Assembly (NCBI RefSeq): GCF_010726645.1 | Contig: NZ_AP022563.1 | Location: forward strand, 2,418,001 to 2,482,000 | Direction of reading: 5' to 3' | DNA: 64,000 nucleotides | Origin: Mycolicibacterium duvalii | GTDB taxonomy: Bacteria > Actinomycetota > Actinomycetes > Mycobacteriales > Mycobacteriaceae | Shown: positions 56,163-64,000 of the stretch, piece after piece | Layout of the letters: the number at the start of each line of letters is the position of its first letter | How positions within the stretch are numbered: the first letter of the stretch is position 1 | The notes under the pieces: generated by a model | What the model saw: only the letters and a program-made list of their open reading frames with translations | Told to the model about the DNA's origin: nothing | Databases searched by the model: none | Position numbers and translations under genes: made by a program

Positions 56163-56639
56163 CTAACCGCGCAGTTTGTCCTGCAGCCGCGCATTGACGG
56201 GACCGGGCAGCAGGTCGGAGACGTCGCCGCCGAGGGTGGCGACCTCCTTGGCCAACGACGACGACACGAACGAGTAGCCCGGCGCGGTGGCGACGAAGAA
56301 CGTGTCGACACCGGCGACGTGCTTGTTCATCTGCGCCATCTGCAGTTCGTACTCGAAGTCGGTGCCGCTGCGCAGCCCCTTGACGATCGCGGTCAGCCCG
56401 CGCGCCCGGGCGAAGTCGACGACCAGGCCCTGCCCCGACTCGGCCCGCACGTTGGGCAGATGAGCTGTCGACTCCTCGATCATCGCCAACCGCTCTTCGG
56501 TGCTGAACATGCCCTTCTTGTTCGGATTGACCAGGACCGCGACGAGGACCTCATCGAACTGCGCGGCGGCACGTTCGATGACGTCGATGTGTCCGAGAGT
56601 CACCGGGTCGAACGATCCGGGGCACACCGCTCCGCTCAT
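56163..56639 (-). CDS. coaD: Phosphopantetheine adenylyltransferase
   Basis: 158 residues. [14 protein letters not shown] (TxGH motif) and the [14 protein letters not shown]-terminal motif. It makes dephospho-CoA from phosphopantetheine and ATP. 41 bp after rsmD. Confidence 0.97.
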   Translation of the reverse strand: MSGAVCPGSFDPVTLGHIDVIERAAAQFDEVLVAVLVNPNKKGMFSTEERLAMIEESTAHLPNVRAESGQGLVVDFARARGLTAIVKGLRSGTDFEYELQMAQMNKHVAGVDTFFVATAPGYSFVSSSLAKEVATLGGDVSDLLPGPVNARLQDKLRG

Positions 56640-56680
56640 GGGCCACGACGCTAGCAGCCGCGCGCCGGGGCGCGGTGGAG

Positions 56681-57247
56681 TCAGCGGCGCTGCGCCATTT
56701 CGACCCGGGTGTCGCCGTAGCGACGGGACTTCCACCTCGCCCATGCCGGAGGCCAGGCCAGTTCCGCACCGCCGGCGGGCCGCTCGACGACCACGATGCT
56801 TCCCGGTGATGTCCATCCGTGGTCGGTCAGCGCGCCCAGCATCGCCTCCACCTCGGCATTGGACAGCTCGTAGGGCGGGTCGGCGAGCACCAGGTCCGCC
56901 GGTTGGGCCGTCGCGGTGGCCAGCACGGTGCTCACCGCGCCGCGCCGCACCACCGCACCGTCGGCGCCCAACGCAGCGACGTTGCGCTCGATCACCGCCG
57001 CGGCCCGGGAATCCGCTTCGACGAACAGGACCGAGGCCGCGCCTCGCGAGGCCGCCTCGAGCCCCAGCGCGCCGCTGCCCGCGTAGAGGTCGAGTACCCG
57101 CAGCCCGGTGAAGTCGATACGCGCCGAGAGCAGGTTGAACAGTGATTCGCGCACCCGGTCGGTGGTGGGCCGGGTGCCGCGCCCGGATTTGTGCTGCGGC
57201 ACCGTGATTCGTCGTCCCCCGAAGGCGCCGGCGACGATTCGGCTCAG
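56681..57247 (-). CDS. rsmD: 16S rRNA (guanine966-N2)-methyltransferase RsmD, apparent CTG start
   Basis: About 188 residues. The SAM motif [18 protein letters not shown] and the catalytic LADPPY identify RsmD. No ATG, GTG or TTG occurs in frame between the pyc interior (before 57247) and the fold start; the GTG at V16 would remove the N-terminal strand. A CTG at 57247 gives a family-like N-terminus ([11 protein letters not shown]) and overlaps the pyc stop as CTGA after GGTGAG. Start is inferred. Confidence 0.85.
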   Translation of the reverse strand: MSRIVAGAFGGRRITVPQHKSGRGTRPTTDRVRESLFNLLSARIDFTGLRVLDLYAGSGALGLEAASRGAASVLFVEADSRAAAVIERNVAALGADGAVVRRGAVSTVLATATAQPADLVLADPPYELSNAEVEAMLGALTDHGWTSPGSIVVVERPAGGAELAWPPAWARWKSRRYGDTRVEMAQRR

Positions 57248-60200
57248 CTCACCACCACCAGCAGGTCGCCACCCTCGACCGCGGCGGCGGCGCCCGCCAC
57301 GGCGACGCGTTCGACGGTGCCCGCCTTGGGCGCGGTGATCGCCGCCTCCATCTTCATCGCCTCGATGGTCGCGATGGTCTGCCCGGCGGCCACCGAATCC
57401 CCCTCGGCAACACTGATACTCACCACTCCGGCGAAAGGTGCGGCCACGTGGTCGGGATTCTTGCGATCGGCCTTCTCGGCAGCCGGTACCTCGCTGACCA
57501 CGTTGCGGTCGCGGACCACCACGGGGCGCAGCTGACCGTTGATGATGCACATCACCGTGCGCATGCCGCGCTCGTCGGCGTCGGAGATCGCCTCGAGACC
57601 GATGATCAGCTCGACGCCCCGCTCGAGGGTCACCCGGTGCTCGTCGCCGTGGCGCAGCCCGTAGAAGAACTGGTTGGCCGACAGGCTCGACGTGTCGCCG
57701 TAGGACTCGCGGTGGGCCTCGAACTCCTTGGTGGGGCCGGGGAACAGCAGGCGGTTCAGGGTGGCCTGCCGCTTCGGTCCGGTCTGCGACAGCAGATTCT
57801 CGTCCTCGGCGCTCAACTCCGTCGGCGGTTTCGCCGGCGCCCGGCCGGCCAGCGCCTTGCTGCGCAGCGGTTCGGGCCAGCCGCCCGGCGGATCGCCCAG
57901 TTCACCCCGCAGGAAGCCGATCACCGAGTCGGGAATGTCGAAACGGTCGGGTTCCGCGGCGAATTCGTCTGCGGTGACGCCTGCACCGACCAGAGCCAGC
58001 GCCAGGTCGCCGACGACCTTCGACGACGGCGTCACCTTCACCAGGCGACCGAGGATGCGGTCGGCGCCGGCGTAGGCCGCCTCGATGTCCTCGAAACGGT
58101 CGCCGAGCCCCAGCGCGATCGCCTGCTGTCGCAGATTCGAAAGCTGCCCGCCCGGAATCTCGTGCCGGTACACCCTCCCGGTCGGGGTCGGCGGACCGGC
58201 CGCGGCGACGTCGAACGGGGCGTACACCTTCCGCAGCGCTTCCCAGTAGGGCTCCAGTTCACACACCGCCGGCAGCGACAGCCCGGTGTCGTACTCGGTG
58301 TGCGCGGCCGCGGCCACGATCGAGCTCAGGGCCGGCTGGCTGGTGGTACCTGCCAGCGGTGCCGCCGCCCCATCGACGGCACTGGCCCCGGCCTGCCAGG
58401 CCGCCAGGTAGGTGGCCAGCTGACCACCCGGGGTGTCGTGGGTGTGCACGTGGACCGGCAGGTCGAAACGGCTGCGCAGCGCGCTGACCAGAGTCGCCGC
58501 GGCCGGCGCCCGCAGCAGCCCGGCCATGTCCTTGATCGCGAGCACGTGGGCACCGGCCTCGACGATCTGCTCGGCGAGCTTGAGGTAGTAGTCCAGCGTG
58601 TACAGCGTTTCCGCGGGGTCCGACAGATCGCCGGTGTAGCTCATCGCGACTTCGGCGACCGCGCTGCCGGTTTCGCGCACCGCATCGATGGCCGGACGCA
58701 TCGAGTCGACGTTGTTGAGCGCGTCGAAGATGCGGTAGATGTCGATTCCCGTCGCCGTGGCTTCCTGGACGAACGCGTGGGTCACCGATTCCGGATACGG
58801 CGTGTAGCCGACGGTGTTGCGGCCTCTCAGCAGCATCTGCAGACAGATGTTGGGCACCGCTTCGCGCAGGGCGGCCAGCCGCTCCCAGGGATCTTCCTTC
58901 AGGAAGCGCAGCGCCACATCGTAGGTCGCTCCGCCCCAGCACTCGATCGACAACAGCTGCGGTGTCAGGCGCGCGATGTAGGGCGCCACCGTCAGCAGGC
59001 CCGAGGTGCGGACACGGGTGGCCAGCAACGACTGGTGGGCGTCGCGGAAGGTGGTGTCGGTGACCCCGACCGAGCGGGATTCGCGCATCCAGCGTGCGAA
59101 GGCCTCCGGGCCGACCTCGGAGAGCAGGTGCTTGCTCCCGCGCGGTGGCATGGTGTCGAGGTCGATGTCGGGCAGCTTGTCCTGCGGGTAGACCGACGAC
59201 GGTCGCGGTCCGTGCGGCTGGTTGACCGTGACGTCGGCCAGGTAGGTCAGGATCTTGGTGCCGCGGTCGGCGGTCGTGCGGGCCGTCAGCAGGTAGGGCC
59301 GGTCGTCGATGAACGAGGTGTCGACCTTTCCGGCCCGGAAGTCCGGATCGTCGATGACAGCCTGCAGGAACGGAATGTTGGTCGACACTCCGCGCACCCG
59401 GAACTCTGCCAGCGCACGATGCGCGCGGGCGACCGCGGCACCGAAATCTCGCCCGCGGCACGTGAGTTTGACGAGCATGGAGTCGAAGTGGGCACCGATC
59501 TCGGCGCCCAGGTGCGCGCCGCCGTCGAGCCGGATACCGGCGCCGCCCGGAGAGCGGTAGGCGGTGATGCGGCCGGTGTCGGGGCGGAACCCGTTGGCCG
59601 GGTCTTCGGTGGTGATGCGGCACTGCATGGCCGCCCCGCGGATGGTCAGCATGTCCTGGCTGAGCCCGAGGTCCGCCAGCGTTTCACCGGAGGCGATGCG
59701 CAGCTGGGCGGCGACCAGGTCGACGTCGGTGATCTCCTCGGTGACGGTGTGCTCGACCTGGATGCGCGGATTGCACTCGATGAAGACGTGATGGCCGCGC
59801 TCGTCGAGCAGGAACTCCACGGTGCCGGCACAGGTGTAGCCGATCTGCCGGGCGAAGGCGACGGCGTCGTCGCAGATCCTGGTGCGCAACTCCGCCGGCA
59901 GGTTCGGTGCCGGCGCCAGCTCGATGACCTTCTGGTGCCGGCGCTGCACGCTGCAGTCCCGCTCGAACAGGTGCATCACGTCGCCGGCGGTGTCGGCGAG
60001 GATCTGCACCTCGATGTGGCGGGGGCGCAGCACCGCCTGTTCGAGGTAGACCGTCGGGTCGCCGAACGCCGATTCGGCCTCCCGGCTGGCGGCCTCGATG
60101 GCTTCGGCCAGTGTGGCGCGCTCGGCGACCCGGCGCATACCGCGGCCGCCACCACCGGACACCGCTTTGACGAACAGCGGGAACTCCATCGTCTCGGCCG

Positions 60201-60648
60201 CCGCCATGAGCTCGTCGACCGAGGACGACGGTTCCGACGACGCCAGCACCGGAAGGCCGGCCGCGCGTGCGGCCTCGATGGCCCGGGATTTGTTGCCGGT
60301 CAGTTCGAGGACGTCGGCGCCCGGCCCGACGAAGGTGATGCCGGCCGCGGCGCAGGCTGCGGCCAGTTGCGGGTTCTCCGACATGAAGCCGTACCCGGGG
60401 TAGACGGCGTCGGCTCCGGCTTCGGTGGCGACCCGCATGATCTCGTCGACAGACAGATAGGCCCGCACCGGATGCCCGGTCTCGCCGATCTGATAGGACT
60501 CGTCGGCCTTGAGGCGGTGCAGGGAATTGCGGTCTTCGTACGGATAGACCGCGACTGTCGCGATCCCCATCTCGAAGGCGGCGCGGAACGCGCGAATGGC
60601 AATCTCACCGCGATTGGCGACGAGGACTTTCGAGATCCGACCGGCCAC
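57244..60648 (-). CDS. pyc: Pyruvate carboxylase
   Basis: 1134 residues: biotin carboxylase domain ([19 protein letters not shown] start, ATP-grasp), carboxyltransferase domain ([20 protein letters not shown] near 530) and C-terminal biotin carrier with EAMKME. It makes oxaloacetate from pyruvate. GTG at 60648. Confidence 0.97.
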   Translation of the reverse strand: MAGRISKVLVANRGEIAIRAFRAAFEMGIATVAVYPYEDRNSLHRLKADESYQIGETGHPVRAYLSVDEIMRVATEAGADAVYPGYGFMSENPQLAAACAAAGITFVGPGADVLELTGNKSRAIEAARAAGLPVLASSEPSSSVDELMAAAETMEFPLFVKAVSGGGGRGMRRVAERATLAEAIEAASREAESAFGDPTVYLEQAVLRPRHIEVQILADTAGDVMHLFERDCSVQRRHQKVIELAPAPNLPAELRTRICDDAVAFARQIGYTCAGTVEFLLDERGHHVFIECNPRIQVEHTVTEEITDVDLVAAQLRIASGETLADLGLSQDMLTIRGAAMQCRITTEDPANGFRPDTGRITAYRSPGGAGIRLDGGAHLGAEIGAHFDSMLVKLTCRGRDFGAAVARAHRALAEFRVRGVSTNIPFLQAVIDDPDFRAGKVDTSFIDDRPYLLTARTTADRGTKILTYLADVTVNQPHGPRPSSVYPQDKLPDIDLDTMPPRGSKHLLSEVGPEAFARWMRESRSVGVTDTTFRDAHQSLLATRVRTSGLLTVAPYIARLTPQLLSIECWGGATYDVALRFLKEDPWERLAALREAVPNICLQMLLRGRNTVGYTPYPESVTHAFVQEATATGIDIYRIFDALNNVDSMRPAIDAVRETGSAVAEVAMSYTGDLSDPAETLYTLDYYLKLAEQIVEAGAHVLAIKDMAGLLRAPAAATLVSALRSRFDLPVHVHTHDTPGGQLATYLAAWQAGASAVDGAAAPLAGTTSQPALSSIVAAAAHTEYDTGLSLPAVCELEPYWEALRKVYAPFDVAAAGPPTPTGRVYRHEIPGGQLSNLRQQAIALGLGDRFEDIEAAYAGADRILGRLVKVTPSSKVVGDLALALVGAGVTADEFAAEPDRFDIPDSVIGFLRGELGDPPGGWPEPLRSKALAGRAPAKPPTELSAEDENLLSQTGPKRQATLNRLLFPGPTKEFEAHRESYGDTSSLSANQFFYGLRHGDEHRVTLERGVELIIGLEAISDADERGMRTVMCIINGQLRPVVVRDRNVVSEVPAAEKADRKNPDHVAAPFAGVVSISVAEGDSVAAGQTIATIEAMKMEAAITAPKAGTVERVAVAGAAAAVEGGDLLVVVS

Positions 60649-60677
60649 GGTTCACCTTAACCGTCGCCCCATCGTCA

Positions 60678-61313
60678 TCAAATCAGAGTCGACCAGTAGG
60701 TCCAGAATCGCTCGAGGATCAGCAGCAGCACGGCGGTGAACCACAGCGCGACCAGCGACCACCGCCAGGTGTGCAGTGTCCGCAGCACCGGGTTGCCCGA
60801 CATCTGCGGGCGCACCGCGAGGCTCGTCACCACGACCAGCAGCGGAATGGTCACCGCCCAGACGACCATGCAGTACGGGCATAGCGCGCCGATCCGGTAC
60901 AGGCTCTGGAAGATCAGCCAGTGCACGAAGACCGCGCCCAGCAGGGTGCCCGCGGCCAGGCCGGCCCAGTACCAGCGGGGCAGCTGCACCTTCGCCAGCG
61001 CCAGCACCCCGGTGACCACCACGACCGTGAAGGCCACGATGCCGATCAGCGGGTTGGGGAAGCCGAACAGCGAGGCCTGCGGCGTGATCATCACCGACCC
61101 GCACGACAGCACCGGGTTGATGCTGCACGACGGAATGTAGTCGGGGTTGATCAGCAACTCGATGCGCTCGATCGTCAGGGTCAGCGCCGACGCCAACCCC
61201 AGGACCCCGGCGACGAGTACCGCCAGCGCGCTGGTGCGCCCGACCGCGGCCGGCGTCGGCTCCTCGACCGTCGAACCGGTCGCGGAGCCGCTGTCGGTCG
61301 CGGTGACGGTCAT
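60678..61313 (-). CDS. Vitamin K epoxide reductase (VKOR)-family membrane protein (Rv2968c homologue)
   Basis: 211 residues, four or five membrane helices. The loop cysteines SCSINPVLSC and the CPYC active site are intact. It reoxidises a DsbA-like partner using quinone. The partner gene overlaps directly (ATG 61313 inside the next gene's stop). Confidence 0.92.
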   Translation of the reverse strand: MTVTATDSGSATGSTVEEPTPAAVGRTSALAVLVAGVLGLASALTLTIERIELLINPDYIPSCSINPVLSCGSVMITPQASLFGFPNPLIGIVAFTVVVVTGVLALAKVQLPRWYWAGLAAGTLLGAVFVHWLIFQSLYRIGALCPYCMVVWAVTIPLLVVVTSLAVRPQMSGNPVLRTLHTWRWSLVALWFTAVLLLILERFWTYWSTLI

Positions 61314-62077
61314 GATGCGGGGACCGGATCCGCTGCCGGCGGGGCAGCCTCGAGGCCGGGCACGTCGCCGACGATCTCCCGGATCTTGGCGACCAGCGCG
61401 TCGGGGGTGCTGTACTGATAGTCCTCACCGTTGATGCGCACGGTCGGGGTCGACTGGATGCCGGTGGCTGCGGCCAGACCGCGGACCATGTCCACGTAGG
61501 TGCCGTTGTTGATGCACTCGGGGACCGTGCCAGCCGCGCCGGCCTGCCGGGCCACCTCGATCAGCCGCGCGTTGTCGGGGTAGTTGCTGCCCATCTCGCC
61601 GGGTTGCTGGGCGTAGAGCGCGGCGTGGAAGCGGCGGAACGCGTCGACGGACTCGTCGGCGACGCAGTAGGCCGCGCCACCGGCTCGCGACGGGTAATTC
61701 TTGTTCTGCGGCCGGTCCAGGATGCCGACCATGTAGTAGTCGGCGGCGATCACGCCGGCGTCGACGAGCTTGTTGATCGTCGGGCCGAACTGCTGCTCGA
61801 ACGCGCCGCAGTGTGGGCACAGGAAGTCTTCGTACATCGACACCACGGCCTTCGGCTCGTCGGTGCCTTCCTTGGTGATGACGCTGTTGGACGCCACCCG
61901 GATCGACTTCGACTCGCCGGCGGTGGGTTTGTCGTCGGCCGACATCACGATGTAGAGGACCAGCGCGACGGCGAAGAGGACCACGACCGAGGTCAGACCG
62001 ATCTGGACGAACAGATTGCGTTTCCGGTCGGCTGCCTTCAGGTCATACCGTGCGTTCTTCTTGGGTTTGGTCGCCAC
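61310..62077 (-). CDS. DsbA-like thiol oxidoreductase, membrane-anchored (Rv2969c homologue)
   Basis: 255 residues. One N-terminal anchor (about 24-44) and a thioredoxin fold with the FLCPHC active site near 89. It forms disulfides in exported proteins and is probably reoxidised by the VKOR. GTG at 62077. Confidence 0.93.
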   Translation of the reverse strand: MATKPKKNARYDLKAADRKRNLFVQIGLTSVVVLFAVALVLYIVMSADDKPTAGESKSIRVASNSVITKEGTDEPKAVVSMYEDFLCPHCGAFEQQFGPTINKLVDAGVIAADYYMVGILDRPQNKNYPSRAGGAAYCVADESVDAFRRFHAALYAQQPGEMGSNYPDNARLIEVARQAGAAGTVPECINNGTYVDMVRGLAAATGIQSTPTVRINGEDYQYSTPDALVAKIREIVGDVPGLEAAPPAADPVPAS

Positions 62078-62109
62078 GATGCACAGCGTACCGGCGCGCG
62101 CGGCCGCCC

Positions 62110-63216
62110 CTATCCGGCGTGGGCCAGATGCGCGCGCAGCGCCGAGATGATCTCGGCCATCGCGGTGGCGCTGCCCCCGCCCAGCGGGAAGAAGTTGGCG
62201 AACCCGTGGACCAGCGAGCCGTACTCCCGGAAGTCGACCGGGGTGCCCGCCCGGCGCAGCGCGTCGGCGTAGCTGCGGCCCTCGTCGCGCAGCGGATCGA
62301 AGCCCGCGGTGATCAGCAGCGCCGGGGCCAGGCCCGAGTGGTCGTCGGCCAGCAGCGGGGACACCCGCGGATCGTCGGCGGCCAGTTCGGATCCGTCGAG
62401 GAAGTGACCGGTGAACCAGTCGATGTCGTGCTGGGTCAGGAAGAACCCGTGCGCGAAGAGGGTCTTCGACCGGGTGTGCCCGACGTAGTCGGTGACCGGG
62501 TAGAACAGCAGCTGCAAGGCGGGGCGGGGGGCGTCCTCGTCGCGCGCGCGCAGCGCCACCAGCGCCGACAGGTTCGCGCCGGCGCTGTCGCCGCCGACGG
62601 CGATGCGCTTCGGATCGGCACCCAGCCCGGCCGCGTGTTCGACAGCCCACAGATACGCGGCGTAGGCATCCTCGGCGCCGGCGGGCGCCTTGTGTTCCGG
62701 GGCCAGCCGGTAGTCCACGGACAGGACGTGGACGCGTCCAGTGCGACAGATCTCCCGGCACAGGTCGTCGTGTGAGTCGATGCTGCCGATGACGTGGCCG
62801 CCGCCGTGGAAGAACACCAGCAGCGGAGCATCCGGTTCGTCGGTTCGGTAGTGGCGGGCCGCGCGCGGCCCGTGCGCACCGTCGACGGTCAACTCGCTCA
62901 CCCCGGGCACCGGGATCTGCTGCCGGTAGCCGGCGGCCAGCACCTCCAGCTGGGCCCGTGAGAGCACCGGGTCGTCGTCGGCGACCAAGCCGTCGATGCC
63001 CATCGCCTTCTGTCCGGCCAGCATCAGCTGCATGGTGGTGTCGAGGGTGTTGCCGTCGATGACCACCGCGCGCCCACCGAGCGCCAGGCGCTTGAGGCCG
63101 TGCGGAATGTAAGGCATCCCGCGCAGGGTCAACCCGGCGATCTTGTTGGTGACGGTGTCTTTGACCGAGAGCTTGACTGCGGACGGTCCGACGCTGATCT
63201 GTTCCGCGGCGGTCAT
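62110..63216 (-). CDS. lipN: HSL-family carboxylesterase/lipase LipN
   Basis: 368 residues, alpha/beta hydrolase. FFHGGGHVIGS (oxyanion), GGDSAGANL (nucleophile Ser) and a C-terminal HGF carry the HSL signatures. The order after the DsbA gene matches Rv2970c. Confidence 0.93.
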   Translation of the reverse strand: MTAAEQISVGPSAVKLSVKDTVTNKIAGLTLRGMPYIPHGLKRLALGGRAVVIDGNTLDTTMQLMLAGQKAMGIDGLVADDDPVLSRAQLEVLAAGYRQQIPVPGVSELTVDGAHGPRAARHYRTDEPDAPLLVFFHGGGHVIGSIDSHDDLCREICRTGRVHVLSVDYRLAPEHKAPAGAEDAYAAYLWAVEHAAGLGADPKRIAVGGDSAGANLSALVALRARDEDAPRPALQLLFYPVTDYVGHTRSKTLFAHGFFLTQHDIDWFTGHFLDGSELAADDPRVSPLLADDHSGLAPALLITAGFDPLRDEGRSYADALRRAGTPVDFREYGSLVHGFANFFPLGGGSATAMAEIISALRAHLAHAG

Positions 63217-63399
63217 GGCGTTCCCTCCCGAATCCGGTCGTCGCGCGTGCCGTCCGGCAGCGGGCCTGCGGCGAGCGGCCGCGCCGGGCGCACGGTCGGC
63301 GTCAGCCTACGGCGTGGCGGGTACCGCGCGCTGATTAGGTGGGTATGAGTGGCGGCAATATAGTCATCGCGAGCATTCCACTTCAGAGAAGAAGGTGAC

Positions 63400-64000
63400 A
63401 TGACTTCGGCGGCTGCGATTCCCACCGTGACTCTCAACGACGACCACACGATGCCGGTGATCGGCCTCGGCGTCGGTGAGCTGTCGGAATCCGACACCGA
63501 ACGCGCCGTCACGGCCGCGCTCGAAGCCGGTTACCGCCTGATCGACACCGCGGAGGCGTACGGCAACGAGGCCGCCGTCGGCCGCGCGATCAAAGCCTCC
63601 GGCGTGGCTCGGGAGGAAATCTTCGTCACCACCAAGCTGTCACCGCAGGATCTGGGGTTCAGCGCCTCCCGCGACGCGCTGAAGGCGAGCCTGGAGCGGC
63701 TCGGTCTGGACTACGTCGACCTCTATCTCATCCACTGGCCGGCCGGTGAGCAGGGCAAGTACATCGACAGCTGGGGCGGGCTGATGAAGGCCAAGGAACT
63801 CGGCGACACCCGGTCCATCGGAGTGTGCAATTTCCACGCCCACCACCTCGACGACATCATCAACTTGTCGTTCTTCACCCCCGCGGTCAACCAGATCGAG
63901 CTGCACCCGCTGCTCAACCAGGCCGACCTGCGTGCGGTCAACGCCGAGCAAGGAATCGTCACCCAGGCCTACGGCCCGCTCGGGGTCGGCCGCCTGCTCG
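63400..64000 (+). CDS. Aldo/keto reductase (Rv2971 homologue), partial
   Basis: The first 200 residues. [15 protein letters not shown], the catalytic Tyr loop DTAEAYGNE and LIHWP are seen; the Lys is in TTKL. It continues past the right edge. GAAGGTGAC precedes the ATG. The 183 bp between it and lipN hold no gene. Confidence 0.9.
   Translation, partial: MTSAAAIPTVTLNDDHTMPVIGLGVGELSESDTERAVTAALEAGYRLIDTAEAYGNEAAVGRAIKASGVAREEIFVTTKLSPQDLGFSASRDALKASLERLGLDYVDLYLIHWPAGEQGKYIDSWGGLMKAKELGDTRSIGVCNFHAHHLDDIINLSFFTPAVNQIELHPLLNQADLRAVNAEQGIVTQAYGPLGVGRLL

Noticed and set aside
57448..60660. Long open frame on the plus strand opposite pyc
   Set aside because: Antisense shadow of a well-supported pyruvate carboxylase; composition is not protein-like.

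Overview
The window is high-GC actinobacterial DNA. From gene content and order it is a rapidly growing Mycobacterium (Mycolicibacterium type). The right half follows the Mycobacterium tuberculosis order from Rv2901c to Rv2971 almost gene for gene. It lacks the PDIM/phenolic glycolipid locus that separates Rv2927c from Rv2965c in tubercle bacilli, and it lacks the Rv2912c-Rv2914c block.

Layout. (1) 1-3209, minus strand: a three-gene operon (Rv2004c-type phosphotransferase/ATP-binding protein, zinc alcohol dehydrogenase, PEP synthase running off the window edge) behind a near-consensus DosR box, so probably a hypoxia operon. (2) 3235-6081: a small cluster of a 40-residue membrane protein, an AveC-family membrane protein and a cytochrome P450, divergent from a TetR regulator, with a 20-bp inverted repeat between them. 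(3) 6088-20712: a large oxidative catabolic cluster. A minus-strand run encodes a VWA protein, a MoxR/NorQ-type ATPase, a signal-less branched-chain-type binding protein, a second AveC protein, an aldehyde dehydrogenase, two P450s and a mycofactocin-type SDR. Beside it are two more SDRs, a dihydrodipicolinate-reductase-like protein and an Mce3R-like regulator with two TetR domains in one chain. (4) 21105-28843: a six-gene mce operon plus a secreted protein. It has no yrbE permease genes in front and begins with a 26-codon remnant of a reductase gene. (5) 28844-64000: conserved mycobacterial core: rnhB, lepB, rplS, lppW, trmD-rimM-khpA-rpsP, mgtE, two D-Ala-D-Ala carboxypeptidases, an amidohydrolase, ffh, glnD-glnB-amt, ftsY, fni, smc, acyP, an OsmC gene, mutM, rnc, sepIVA, coaD, rsmD, pyc, VKOR/DsbA-like genes, lipN and an aldo/keto reductase.

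The most interesting unit is regions 3 and 4 together. A 14-bp element, in gene direction about GARCARANRTTWGG, lies in front of the VWA, MoxR, binding-protein, SDR, reductase and mce transcription units. In five of the six sites it has one fixed orientation relative to its gene; the MoxR site can be read both ways. An asymmetric operator suits a regulator whose two DNA-binding domains are in one polypeptide, and such a regulator (17247-18581) sits in the cluster. My reading is a regulon for uptake (Mce) and oxidation (P450s, mycofactocin SDR, aldehyde dehydrogenase) of a hydrophobic, possibly terpenoid or steroid-like, compound. The substrate is not visible from the sequence.
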